Assembly: GCA_907164885.2 (NCBI GenBank)
Contig: OU015491.1
Location: 113,347,194-113,411,193 of the forward strand
DNA length: 64,000 nt
Reading direction: 5' to 3'
Source: Dolomedes plantarius
Lineage: Eukaryota > Arthropoda > Arachnida > Araneae > Dolomedidae
The position numbers were made by a program, and so were the translations under genes. The notes beneath the pieces were generated by a model that was not told the origin of the DNA, did not search any database, and saw only the letters and a program-made list of their open reading frames with translations. Shown here in pieces: positions 25,947 through 36,210 of the stretch. The first letter of the stretch is position 1; every line of letters starts with the position of its first letter.

Positions 25947-26695
25947 ATGCGTTTTTCTCCATGATGGGTTTTTTCCCGATTTCTCGTCTTTAAATTGTTA
26001 TAAGTCAAGAACTGTTAAAGATAAATGGTTAAACTTGGAACATATCTTTCTCGATTATTTTACTTTGATTGTGATTCAGCAAATTTAAAAAAAATATTTA
26101 CTTTTGAAAATATGATTTTTAAAAAATAAGTTTAAATCAACAGAGACATTCAAACAGTTCACGATTTCTCGTCTTTAAATTGTTATAAGTCAAGAACTGT
26201 TAAAGATAAATGGTTCAAACTTGGAACATATCTTTTTCAATTCTTTTACTTTGATTGTGATTCAGCAAATTTGAAAAAAATATTTACTTTTTAAAATATG
26301 ATTTTTAAAAAATAAGTTTAAATCTACAGAGACATTTAAACAGTTCCGAAAGAGAGTGGAAATGGCAAAAATTAAACTTAATCAGAAGTTTAAGCTACAA
26401 AACGGAGTTTCTTACTCACCTGGAAAGCTATTTAAAAAATTTTTAAAAGCTATTTAAACATTTTATTATTAGCCAATCAATGTTTAAACATTTAAATGCG
26501 TTTTTCTCCATGATGGGTTTTTTCACGATTTCTCGTCTTTAAATTGTTATAAGTCAAGAACCATTAAAGATAAATGGTTCAAACTTGGAACATATCTTTT
26601 TCAATTATTTTTCTTTAATTGTGACTCAGCAAATTTGAAAAAAATATTTACTTTTGAAAATATGATTTTTTAAAAATAAGTTACATCATTTTTTT
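25800..26695 (+). repeat. Duplicated 3' end of the Kolobok-like element
   Basis: The coding segment from about 25805 to 25890 ('cgaaagagagtggaaatgg') recurs at about 26347, and the following 'gcgtttttctccatgatggg' at 25949 recurs at 26498. A shorter block beginning 'cgatttctcgtctttaaattg' occurs three times (25977, 26162, 26526). The last exon end and UTR have therefore been partly triplicated within the element. Confidence 0.85.
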
Positions 26696-27015
26696 GAAAT
26701 TTTTAATATAAATATTTTTAATTTTTTTTAAAATTAATATTTTTGAAAATGCTGAATCACAATTAAAGTTTATATATTTATGTTTAATTAAATGAAAAAA
26801 TTTTGAAATTGGACAAATAATACTTTGAGTTATAAGGATTTTAAATTACCCCACTTTTTTTAAAATTTTAAAATTTTAAAATTTTTTAAAAACTTTATGA
26901 GAAGTTTTATGATGTGATTTTGTTTACAAATTATATGGTTAACCTTCACAAAAAATTTCAAAATTTTAACTCAATAAATAAAAAAATTTTCAAAATGTGC
27001 CCCGGACCCCCTTAA

Positions 27016-27535
27016 ATAAATGTTACATATGTTAACACTGTTTTTGATTATTCCCCCCAAAACCCCACATATATAACCCAATACGTCATATATGATCCTC
27101 GTACGGTTGGAAAATGTATTCTTAAAGCAATGGGTGACTTGATCATTTCTCTTGACCGTTCTCGTTCTCACCAACAGTTTGTCTATTTTCAAGATCTCAT
27201 ACATCTCAATTATGCATAAATATTTAAGTTTAGTCGCCCATTGTAAAGAAACTGGAAGAGAGGCTACTTATTCAATCGTTCTCTGAGCGTGCCGGAAAGA
27301 CATCAGACAATCTCCAATCTATGTTTGCATCGGTCATATCTTGTAAATGGTGGGTGCAATATTCTTCGATCGGTTCTAATTTACATCTTGAAAGAATCTC
27401 AGTTTAACTATGTAGCTGTGTGTTAACGAATAGAGAAATTAAAAATTAAAGTTTACAAATTAACTAGCTCACTGAGATCCATCTTAAAATTTTTTATATG
27501 TTGTCTTAAGGTTTAATATCCAAATATACATGAAC
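27016..27535 (+). other. Right continuation of sequence interrupted by the Kolobok-like element
   Basis: It begins with AAATAAATG straight after the TTAA duplication, then a T-rich stretch. If this belongs to the gypsy 3' LTR, AATAAA would be its polyadenylation signal. No gene is recognised. Confidence 0.35.
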
Positions 27536-27715
27536 CAGGTGATGTCCGAAAGTCTAGGGCACTGGCATCTGGTATTAGAGTCTGTGGGTTCGATTCCCTT
27601 TCTTGGCATAGTCGTTTGTAGTCTTTCAAAATCGTTCTTTAGCAGTAGGTCCTACTGTAATTATCCCTTGTGTAGCAAAAATGGATCGTAGCTCACCAAA
27701 CTAAACTGCTCACAT
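27536..27715 (+). mobile_element. tRNA-derived SINE or tRNA pseudogene (Leu-like)
   Basis: GGTTCGATTCC at about 27588 is a perfect box B. About 40 bases upstream, GTCCGAAAGTCTAGGGCACTGG resembles the D-arm and box A region of a leucine tRNA, with a long variable region between. The acceptor stem does not pair well, so it is not a functional tRNA. The following 100 bases of unrelated sequence suggest a SINE body. Confidence 0.55.
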
Positions 27716-28547
27716 TATATGTCAATATTTTACATTATTCAATCTCACCTAACAAGTATTCGTCCTGGAGAAACTGGCAATGCTTTGTCTTACTTTTTTT
27801 CAATACTCTTTTAGATCTTAACTGTATTTTAATGTTAAGCATCCATAGCTCTTCAAAACTACTTGAAAAAATAATATCAACTGCACTGTTTGAAGCAACT
27901 AAATTATCAGGAATAAAAACTTTTCTTTCCCCAGTAAGATTATCTTGGACATTAACTTAATCGAAGGAAGTAAAAAAGGCTACAAGAAGATGAGAAAATT
28001 AGATGAAAGAGAGAAAAAATAAGAGTTCTATCGGTCGGTAGAATATTTCATATTTCATGAAGTCGTACTAAATAAATGTGAAGTCACTATATGTGTATCT
28101 TATATGTTATTTTCTGAGTTTATTTGCTCTTTGCAGACATGAACAATTAACTTCATAGAGAGATAAAAAAAAGTATAACATCCAATTGTCTCCGAAACCT
28201 AACAGTAATAGACTTTTACCAGACATACAAGAAAATTTTGAGTCTTTGAATGAAGTTTTTATTTCCCGTAGGATACAATAACATGCGTTTGTAGCAATTG
28301 CTTTTGAATGATTAAGAGCAAAGTTATTTATTTTGGTAAACTATGACAATCTGAAGCTAAAATTAACAATCCCAATGGTTATATTTTGAAGGAATTCGGG
28401 ATGTTTTTTAGTTGCCTTAATTACAAGGTATTTTTTCTTGTTGATAGAAACTAATTAAAAAGGAAATTCAATATAAAAAAATCCCAACTGTTACACTAGG
28501 GAAGAAAAACCGTAAAGCATTCCTTATAAATAATTAAATAGTATCTC
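27716..28547. other. AT-rich non-coding DNA
   Basis: No gene or repeat recognised. Confidence 0.45.
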
Positions 28548-28701
28548 TCTTCGTGAATTTAGAAAGTCAAAACATCTTTACTTTTGTGAAGCTGAGAAAG
28601 AGAACGCCTTCAGAAGAAGTATTTAGGAATCATTTGTAGTGTTGGCGTTATTTTTCTCAGCTGAAGATGAATTCGTATTTGGATTCTAAATTCACGAAGA
28701 G
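28548..28701. repeat. Foldback repeat / small MITE
   Basis: CTCTTCGTGAATTTAGAA at 28548 is exactly inverted at 28684-28701. The pairing continues imperfectly inward through AGCTGAGAAA and AACGCC, giving arms of about 60 bases around a short loop. Confidence 0.75.
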
Positions 28702-28851
28702 TTTCTTTTTCCTTATTTGTAGGTAATATTCAAAAGTTTTTCTTCTCTGGTTCTTGTCATTTATTTCAGTGCAATATATCACATCTGTTATACTATCATA
28801 CTTCACCTGAAAATATTTCGCACATATATAAATTTATTTTGATACAGATTA

Positions 28852-30360
28852 CAAGTTATCAAAGATTAAAAAAAAATCACAAAAAGAGGGATAACACGTT
28901 CAAAACTAGGCTGTTTAAAATTTGAATATGTTGTTAAGTAAAAGGTGCTGAACAATACTACATTATGCAACATAGTGGCGCTGCAGTCGGAATACGTCAT
29001 TTACGAGAAGCATACAAGTGCATGTCTCAGAGCAAGGCGGCAAATCTATCTGCGAGGCAGAGATTAGACATCTGGCATAGCCAAATTGTAACAATGGCCA
29101 CCAGGTATCATTTGACCAAAGATCTGCGATGGCGAGCGATTGGGAGACTAGAGGCAGCACAAAGTCAGACAGAAGTGGCCAGATGGCTAAATTTGAGTCC
29201 GTCTGTGGTTTAGAAACAATTTCTAACCACGGATTCGGCATCCAGGAGGTACAGCCAAGGACGGCCATACGCTACGACGAGTGCCGATGACCGATATTTG
29301 TCATTATGCGCACGAAGGAATAGAACCGCAACTCCGTCTGCAAGCTCCATCTGCAGATTTTCCATCGCTGCAAGCTCTGGAAGGTTGGCATCAACGTCAA
29401 TCGTGCTTAGAGGGATTCCCGAAGGTGGTCTTTTTGCGAGGTGACCAGCCATTTACGTCCCGCTAACGCCACGCCATAGGTGGGAGCGTTTGCAGTGGGC
29501 ACGTCAATTTTTCCATTGGACGCGCGATCAATGGAGGGCTGTTCTCTTTACGGATGAGTCCAGGTTTAGCCTCCAAAGCGATAGTAGGTGTATTTTTATT
29601 TGGAGAGAACCTGGAACTCATTTTCATCCATCACACATCCGTGAAAAAGATGCATATGGATCAGGCAGTGTCTGTGTTTGGGGTGGTATCTCTTTGGGTG
29701 GAAGCACATACCTCCATGTCTTTCCCCGTGGAAATGTGAATGCTCACACCTATAGAGATGACATCCTTGATGCTTATGTGGGGATGCCCTTATGCCCTTG
29801 CCCTTATGCCGGGACCATAAGTGATGCATTCGTGCTACAGGACGATAACGCGAGACCGCACAGGGCTCGCATCGTGGATGCTTATCTTGAGCAGGAAACA
29901 ATTCAGCGCATGGAGTGGCCAGCTCGACCACCGGACCTGAATCCTATCGAGCATGTTTGGGACGCTTTAGGATGACGTATAGCTGCTCTCAATCCTCCTC
30001 CTAGGACCCTAGCGACGCTTTCAACTGCTTTGCAAGAGAAATGGCTCTCACTTGGCCTACCGAACTCATAGACCGCATAATTGACAGCATCACACATCGC
30101 TGTATGTGCTGTATTGCTTCTTGGGGGATCGTACGCCATATTAACGGTACTTTTCCTATACCAAATTGGCACATCCGATTTGTTCATTGTATACATATGC
30201 TAGTTTCTATAACACCATAATTTTCTGGCGATTACCTTTTTATGCTATTTTATACCTACCTGTGTGTTGTATAATGCGTATAAGTTTCATTAAATTCTAC
30301 GCGTAACATTTTGAGTAATCGCTATTTATGTGACTTTTCCTTAATTTTTGATAACCAGTG
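28852..30360 (+). mobile_element. Tc1-like (DD34E) transposon, dead
   Basis: Ends are inverted over about 50 bases: left CAAGTTATCAAAGATTAAAA and right, complemented, CACTGGTTATCAAAAATTAA. TA flanks both (28850-28851 and 30361-30362). The left end has lost about two bases. It contains a decayed transposase in the forward direction. Length is 1509 bp. Confidence 0.86.
29094..30190 (+). pseudogene. Tc1-like transposase, decayed
   Basis: From ATG 29094, HLTKDLRWRAIGRLEA starts a paired-type helix-turn-helix DNA-binding domain. The catalytic core follows: FTDESRFSL, QDDNARPHRA and PPDLNPIEHVW, with 34 residues between second Asp and Glu (DD34E). In-frame stops lie at 29211 (TAG), 29442 (TGA) and 29973 (TGA), and a frameshift near 30055 precedes the conserved tail TELIDRIIDSITHRCMCC. 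A local duplication of 'cccttatgcc' near 29785-29815 adds residues before the second Asp. All three acids remain, but the chain is broken. It would have bound the terminal repeats and inserted at TA. Confidence 0.86.
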
Positions 30361-30362
30361 TA

Positions 30363-30775
30363 GATATTTATTTTGGTACATACATTAAATTATTTTTTTT
30401 GATCTATCAAAATTAAATTGCGCTGGCTATTATATTTTCATAATAAAGGTGTACCTTAATGACTGTATAAGTAAAAGCTATTCAATGAAGAATCGATTTT
30501 TCTTACTAATAAATTTTTAAATTTTGCACTCTTACTTCTTCCTCCCGCACAGTCAACAAAATGGCAAAATATAAAGTGTTCCAACACATGATTTTCTATG
30601 TTATGGTTTTATGTGTAGGGAGGCAACTACTGGTTTAAATGACATTATGGTAGACATCTGAACCTTCAACAGTGTCGAATTGTTAAGCTCAGTACTTAAT
30701 GGTGTAATTAAAATGGTGTAATTAAAACCAAATGTTAATTTTTATTGTTAAACAGTTATATATATTTATATACAT

Positions 30776-30853
<78 letters not shown>

Positions 30854-31246
30854 AAGTAAGTAAATAAGTACTATGCAGTGTATGGGGTGTTTTACTCGGC
30901 CACAGAGTCACGCAAAGAACTTGCTCTTCAAAACGTGTCCGAGCTTAATAAAGCTTTATGAGTTCCTGTCACATGATCCGTGCAACTTGCATTTATTTCC
31001 CGACACAGTTATCTGGGCATATGAATCCCAGGTGTTGTTATGAATTTTTAGATGCCTATGAGACTGGGGCGTCGTGACGGTCTATCAATTGCCTAGGATT
31101 GTTTTTTGGTCACTCACAATAAAACGAAAAACGAAAACGAAATTAGTTTGCTTAAGCCCAAGTACTTTTAGAGGAAATTGAAAAGAATTTGGAATTTAGA
31201 AAAGGGGTTTTGGTTTTGTAAGTTATATACGTGCACACACGCACAC

Positions 31247-31324
<78 letters not shown>

Positions 31325-31436
31325 TTGTACGTCGGGTGCCACATTTATACATCCATGTAAATTGAATTAAATACACAAATATCAAATGTAGGAAAACTTA
31401 AATCTCGAAACGAAAGAATTCTTATAACATTCTATA
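30363..31436. other. Non-coding DNA with two microsatellites
   Basis: A (CA)n-(TA)n-(TG)n run lies at about 30770-30852, and a (CA)n-(TA)n run at 31230-31325. Between them, 30860-31140 is complex but unrecognised. Short frames over the CA run are artefacts. Confidence 0.6.
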
Positions 31437-31440
31437 ATCT

Positions 31441-31911
31441 TGTAAGGTATACATAAGATTCGATTCAGAAGAATCGAACTTTTGAGTGAATAAATTAAAG
31501 AAGCTGCTTGAGATATGCTAATTTCGGCATACGCGCTTGGTGTAAATACCATGCAGCTTGATTAATAAAAAGGTTGTTAAAGTTGATAGATAATCGAGAG
31601 GGAGCTACGAGGTAAGCAGCTCCAGGTGCTAACCTGCGCTAGTGCTTAGGGGGCCCAAAGTTTACGTGGCAGAACTGCTGGTTTGACTCTCTGCTGGTTT
31701 GTGAGTATGGCAAAGTGTATTTTTATTGAATGCTAATATATATTCCGTACAAGTAGTACGTATGCTTATTGCTGTAAAAGCAAATTCTATATGTGCAACA
31801 AATTCAATAAACATTGTTTCATATATAAACTGTGTTTGTATCAAATTCATTTAGAGTGCCACTTCAAATTATATACACCCAAGTGAGGGTAGAAGTGAGC
31901 TATTCTCTATA
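31441..31911 (+). repeat. 5' LTR
   Basis: Begins TGTAAGGTATACATAAG and ends TATTCTCTATA. It is about 97 percent identical by eye to the copy at 34669. It contains an AATAAA at about 31804. The small minus-strand open frame in each LTR is not supported as a gene. Confidence 0.9.
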
Positions 31912-31912
31912 C

Positions 31913-31923
31913 TGGCGCCCGAA
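31913..31923 (+). other. Primer-binding site
   Basis: TGGCGCCCGAA, one base after the LTR, is complementary to the 3' end of a tRNA with CCA added. The same 11 bases start the lysine-tRNA-type primer sites known from retroviruses. Only these first bases match. Confidence 0.65.
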
Positions 31924-32066
31924 AGTTTATATATACCCTGGTTGTTCTCGTTACATTTATAACGAACAACATATTTGAAGTTTGAACTTTATACTGTGGT
32001 ATACTCTGATATTGATAAACTAAATTGTGAAAGTATCTTGTTATTATACTTATATACAATTTGAAA

Positions 32067-33671
32067 ATGAGTGTTATAGAACAAAACCCCGCTGGAAATT
32101 TTCCTCGGGTAATTATGGTTCAGCAAATTGCGCCATTCGAAGCCACCTTCAATGGCGGCCCCTCAAGTCAATTCCTAAAGAAAATTGAGCATTACTTTAA
32201 GCAAAAATGCACCCCAGAGGGAGAGAAACTTAAAATTGCTCTAGCCGCTTTAAGAGGTAGTGCATATCAGTGGTAAACCTTTATGCAAAGCAGTAATCTG
32301 ATATTTGACTGTTTGTCATTCAAGCAACAGTTTCTTAGCGTTTTTCCAAAGACCTTTAATCAAACTCAAATTAAAGCGGAAATTTAGTCGCTAAAGCAAC
32401 GTGAAGGTCAGTCTGCGTTAGATTCTGCTATGGAAAAGATTTCCAAGTGTGAGGAATATCTAGAAGGGAACTAGAATGGATGGAGCGTACGGAAGCGGTA
32501 ATCTTAAAAATAGTTATCCAACGTTTGAAGCCAAGTGTTCAAGATTTTTTGGACAGTCAAAATATTACAAGCAAGGTTACCCTTCTTCAAGCTTTAGCTA
32601 AGCATGACAATAGGCATTTCTTCGCTACCCCTTACACTCACTCAGGTTCGAGAAGTTTTATTCACCCCCGCCAAAATTTTTCGCGAGTTTCAAACCAACA
32701 GTGAAACCAGTATCGCGGGCGAAATAATAGAAGCTCAGGGCGTTACAATGAAATTAATGCCCTTAAAGTAAATAATATGCAAGCACCTTACGTGCACTGG
32801 CAAGTTGATTCACATGATATAGTTTAACCTGTTGAAACTGTGTGGTCAAATGCATTAACTTGTCCGAGCAGTAATCATTATTTTGAGAATAGTGAAAGTC
32901 GGGGTATTTTTGTGGCATATAATGAAAGTGAGCCTAGCTGGAATAATGCGGTAATTCCAGTGCAAATTTCTGAAAATAGTGCCGATACTGATACTAGTGG
33001 TTTAGAAAATAAATCTTCTGATACTTGTATTAATGTTATACCTGATATTTTAGATGATATTCACACATCTGTTAATGAAGGAAATTTAGTAGATGACGAA
33101 TTATGTGTTACGGAAGTTAGTGAATACTTATTTGTTGGCGACAATAAAAATGCTTTAAATGATAGTAGGAACTCGCTAGGTAATGATTTTATCGTTTCAA
33201 GTTCAGAGCCTAATGAGGGTGCTTTAAGCCAGGTTGATAATATGGTCTTAAATAAAGTACATGAAAACCAGACTGAGAATCAGGATGAAAAGTTGACACA
33301 GAGTTATACTGTAAGTAGTTTAGCTGATGCTTCGGAAGTTATAGACGCAGTTTGCATTAAAACGCACGAGTACGAAAAGCTTAATCTTCCTAAAACTGAA
33401 GCAGTATTAAAGAATTTAAATGATAACGATTCTGATGTCGCAAGTTTTAAAGAGACTATTTCGTCAAAAGAGGATAGAACTAAGGTTAATGGTGATAAAA
33501 AACGAGAAAAAGCGCTTTCGGGTTCTAGCACTAAAACTGCTAATGCTGAAGTAATTAAGTTTATAAACAATAAGTGGTATAAGCACAAATACGAAAAACA
33601 GAGTCAGTTTGTTGAAAAACATGAAACAAGCGGCGAACCAGTTTGTAAACGTATCATAAATGGCGAGTTAT
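32067..33671 (+). pseudogene. gag: gag-like protein with long acidic extension
   Basis: ATG at 32067 begins a capsid-like region: FEATFNGGPSSQFLKKIEHYF and IALAALRGSAYQW resemble the LTR-element gag pattern in which a Trp-ending helix precedes an FKQQF block. Stops occur at 32274, 32386 and 32472. A frameshift near 32475 moves into the frame that continues through LKPSVQDFLDSQNI, a further stop at 32702 and one near 32825. From 32840 the frame is open for 277 codons and is very rich in Asn, Asp, Ser and Glu, becoming basic at its end (NKWYKHKYEKQ). No CCHC zinc knuckle is seen. The acidic part matches no family I know. It may package RNA if complemented. Confidence 0.6.
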
Positions 33672-34019
33672 AAGCCAGTAACTAAACACGTTGGTGTGGC
33701 GTATAAGTTTGAAAAAATAGAATCTGCATTAAAATATAATGCCTATACTTTAAAAAGTACGGAGAAATGTAAAGTATGCACTACAAAACCTCCATCAAAG
33801 GATGAATGTGTCGCTGATAAGGTACACAAGGTTATCAAAAGTAATGATGACAATCCTAAAGGTCCTTTCTATAAGTACAGGAAGCGGAAGATATCAGACG
33901 CCCAGCAAGGTTGGCCTCCTCCCAAGAGACCTCCTGTCCATCGTCAAGCCGGACCAGCGCCTCAGGACCAACGCCCACACGGAAGGATGCACCACACGTT
34001 CAAAGAATCCCTTTACTAG
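33660..34019 (+). CDS. Small basic protein of unknown function in LTR element
   Basis: A 119-codon frame starts at ATG 33660, overlapping the end of the preceding frame by 12 bases (ATAAATGGCGAGTTATAAG). The N-terminal half contains KCKVCTTKPPSKDEC, a possible but irregular zinc-binding cluster. A basic segment KYRKRK and a Pro-rich stretch PPPKRPPVHRQAGPAPQ follow. No protease DTG/DSG or polymerase motif is present. The position after gag suggests a truncated start of pol or an accessory protein. I do not recognise it, and it may be a remnant rather than a working gene. Confidence 0.35.
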   Translation: MASYKPVTKHVGVAYKFEKIESALKYNAYTLKSTEKCKVCTTKPPSKDECVADKVHKVIKSNDDNPKGPFYKYRKRKISDAQQGWPPPKRPPVHRQAGPAPQDQRPHGRMHHTFKESLY

Positions 34020-34656
34020 GGCTGCGACCATCAAGAGAGGTTCCACGGAATGGACAAACTGGTGCAGGGAAGTTGGCGTTTTCATGAACAAGTCTTGTAT
34101 CAATTCTCTTATTCTAACTCCCTTTAATAAAACCGAACCAAATTGGTTTGAAGTTCCCCATTGCATATACTGTGTAAACATTTTGAGGGGAAGGGGTGGG
34201 CCACTGAAAAAAAAACGGTATACTGTTGTTTTATAAATTTTTGAAGGGGACATGTAGGGAATAGAAAAAAATACATACTGCATAATATAATAATTAACCA
34301 CTAATGTACTAACTTCATAAAACATAACACATGTGCATTATGAATTAAGGGAGAGCATCTACAAACAGTCAAGAAATGTCATGCTGTGCAATTGTGTTGA
34401 TACTTTTAACTAAATTAGATTTTCTAGGGCGCAGTTGGCCAGCCCAGTATCAGCAACTCCGCAAATCCATAGTTTGATGGTGTCACCTGGACCCTTCGGG
34501 GTTAGTTTTGTCAAATGGGAGTGGCGATTTTCCCCCACACAACGTGTGGAAGGTTTTTTTGGCTTTGCCACCCATTATGTAAAAAAGTCAGACCAGCACG
34601 CGTTTTCAATTAGGTAACTGAAGCCGTTCAGATCTCAGTACCCTAATTTTTTTTTC

Positions 34657-34668
34657 GAAGGAGGCCAA
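34657..34668 (+). other. Polypurine tract
   Basis: GAAGGAGGCCAA lies directly before the TG of the 3' LTR, after a run of T. This is where a plus-strand primer tract is expected. It is purine-rich with two C. Confidence 0.5.
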
Positions 34669-35138
34669 TGTAAGGTAGACATAAGATTCGATTCACAAGA
34701 ATCGAACTTTTGAGTGAATAAATTAAAGAAGCGGCTTGAGATATGCTAATTTCGGCATACGCGCTTGGTATAAATACCATGCAGCTTGATTAATAAAAAG
34801 GTTGTTAAAGTTGATAGATAAGCGAGAGGGAGCTACGAGGTAAGCAGCTCCAGGTGCTATCCTGCGCTAGTGCTTAGGGGGTCCAAAGTTTACGTGGCAG
34901 AACTGCTGGTTTGACTCTCTGCTGGTTTGTGAGTATGGCAAAGTGTATTTTTTTTAATGCTAATATATATTCCGTACAAGTAGTACGTATTCTTATTGCT
35001 GTAAAAGCAAATTCTATATGTGCAACGAATTCAATAAACATTGTTTCATATATAAACTGTGTTTGTATCAAATTCATTTAGAGTGCCACTTCAAATTATA
35101 TACACCCAAGTGCGGGTAGAAGTGAGCTATTCTCTATA
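34669..35138 (+). repeat. 3' LTR
   Basis: Begins TGTAAGGTAGACATAAG and ends TATTCTCTATA. It differs from the 5' copy by scattered substitutions and one small indel in a T run. It is followed by the ATCT target duplication. Confidence 0.9.
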
Positions 35139-35142
35139 ATCT

Positions 35143-35785
35143 TTAAATATGTAATTCTTGTATTTACTCGAAAATTCTCCATTACAACCTTCTAGATATT
35201 CTTTGCCATTCAAAAATTTTTAATTCTCTTTCGACCCTTCTAACAATATTTATTTATATATGACTTCCACGTTTTGCCTTCTTATTTCCTATCAAGGAAA
35301 GCAATCAGCAAGTGTTGCATGCTTCCATAAAGAAAAAAAAATACATGTAAACAAACAATTTGCTTCCATTCATCGCTGTTTTATCTCAAGAGAATCACCT
35401 CTTCTGGGTCACATACTAAATAAAAAAAAGTCTGAGTAATGTACTTTATATCATGGAGCTTTTTTTTCTTCTATCAATAAAATTATCTTTCTTTACAAAC
35501 ATATCTATATAGCCGTGCATTTTAAAATCATATGAATAAAACAAAACTAATGTTTTCTTGTCATATAGCCCATATTTCATATGGAGAAAATCAAACAGAG
35601 ACCAGCAAAGGAGACAAAATTATATTCTTAAATATTTCCATCTTTAGAATTCAGGGAATGTTTATTAGGGTGAAGTATATGGTAGCAAGCATTAATGAAT
35701 ACTTAATGTAAGGCATAATGAACTTCTCAACTAAAGATTCAAATTAAAGTACATGCACACACACACACACACATATCTATATCTA

Positions 35786-35864
<79 letters not shown>

Positions 35865-36210
35865 ATAATTATTATTAAATGATTCTTGATTCTCAATAAT
35901 CCTAAATGCCATGCATTTAAATGAGGTAATTTACGAAATCGTAACAACTGCAAGTAAAATGTAAGATATTAGGTATAAAACGTGTTCATACAATGAATAT
36001 TTAACTACATCATAAAAAAGACTACCATATTGTCTTTCTGTCTGTTTTCTCTCTCTTGCAGACGTAAGTTATTGATGCTTGCCTTACTTCCATATAAGGG
36101 GGGGGGGGCTCAAATGAAAGTGAGACTTTTGTTTTAGCGGCAGTGGTTAAATACCCGGAAAGTGTCTTGTTTTAATGTGTCTAAAGAAGGTTATTAGGTG
36201 CAGTTGTGAC
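35143..36210. other. AT-rich non-coding DNA with microsatellite
   Basis: A (CA)n-(TA)n tract lies at about 35755-35860 and a G9 run near 36101. No genes are recognised. Confidence 0.55.

Larger units (their letters stand above)
23643..27011 (+). mobile_element. Kolobok/Mutator-like DNA transposon, near-complete
   Basis: The ends are inverted: GGGGGTCCAGGGCACA at the left and, complemented, GGGGGTCCGGGGCACA at the right (15 of 16 identical). Exact TTAA duplications flank it (23639-23642 and 27012-27015). TTAA targets are used by piggyBac and Kolobok. The encoded protein is not piggyBac but has a DDE core with a CxxH motif, favouring Kolobok or a Mutator-like relative. The element is 3369 bp and almost fully preserved. 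It sits just downstream of the gypsy pol. The 3' third carries internal duplications. Confidence 0.85.
31441..35138 (+). mobile_element. Non-autonomous LTR retrotransposon lacking pol
   Basis: Two near-identical 470 bp LTRs bound a 2.76 kb interior. A 4 bp target duplication ATCT flanks it (31437-31440 and 35139-35142). A primer-binding site follows the 5' LTR and a purine-rich tract precedes the 3' LTR. The interior holds a gag-like frame with a long acidic extension and a small basic frame. No reverse transcriptase, RNase H or integrase motifs are visible. It would need enzymes from another element. LTRs differ at roughly a dozen positions, implying moderately recent insertion. Confidence 0.88.

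Noticed and set aside
23643..27011. piggyBac assignment for the TTAA-flanked element
   Set aside because: The transposase lacks piggyBac signatures such as the NMGGVD block and instead has a CxxH-containing DDE core.
27536..27610. Functional leucine tRNA gene
   Set aside because: Box B is good, but the acceptor stem does not pair and box A is imperfect, so a SINE or pseudogene is more likely.
32840..34019. An envelope-like gene in the pol-less LTR element
   Set aside because: No signal peptide, membrane anchor or cleavage site; the proteins are acidic or basic and soluble-looking.
31662..35077. Small minus-strand frame present in both LTRs
   Set aside because: Present twice only because the LTRs are copies; the frame is short and unlike any known LTR-encoded protein.
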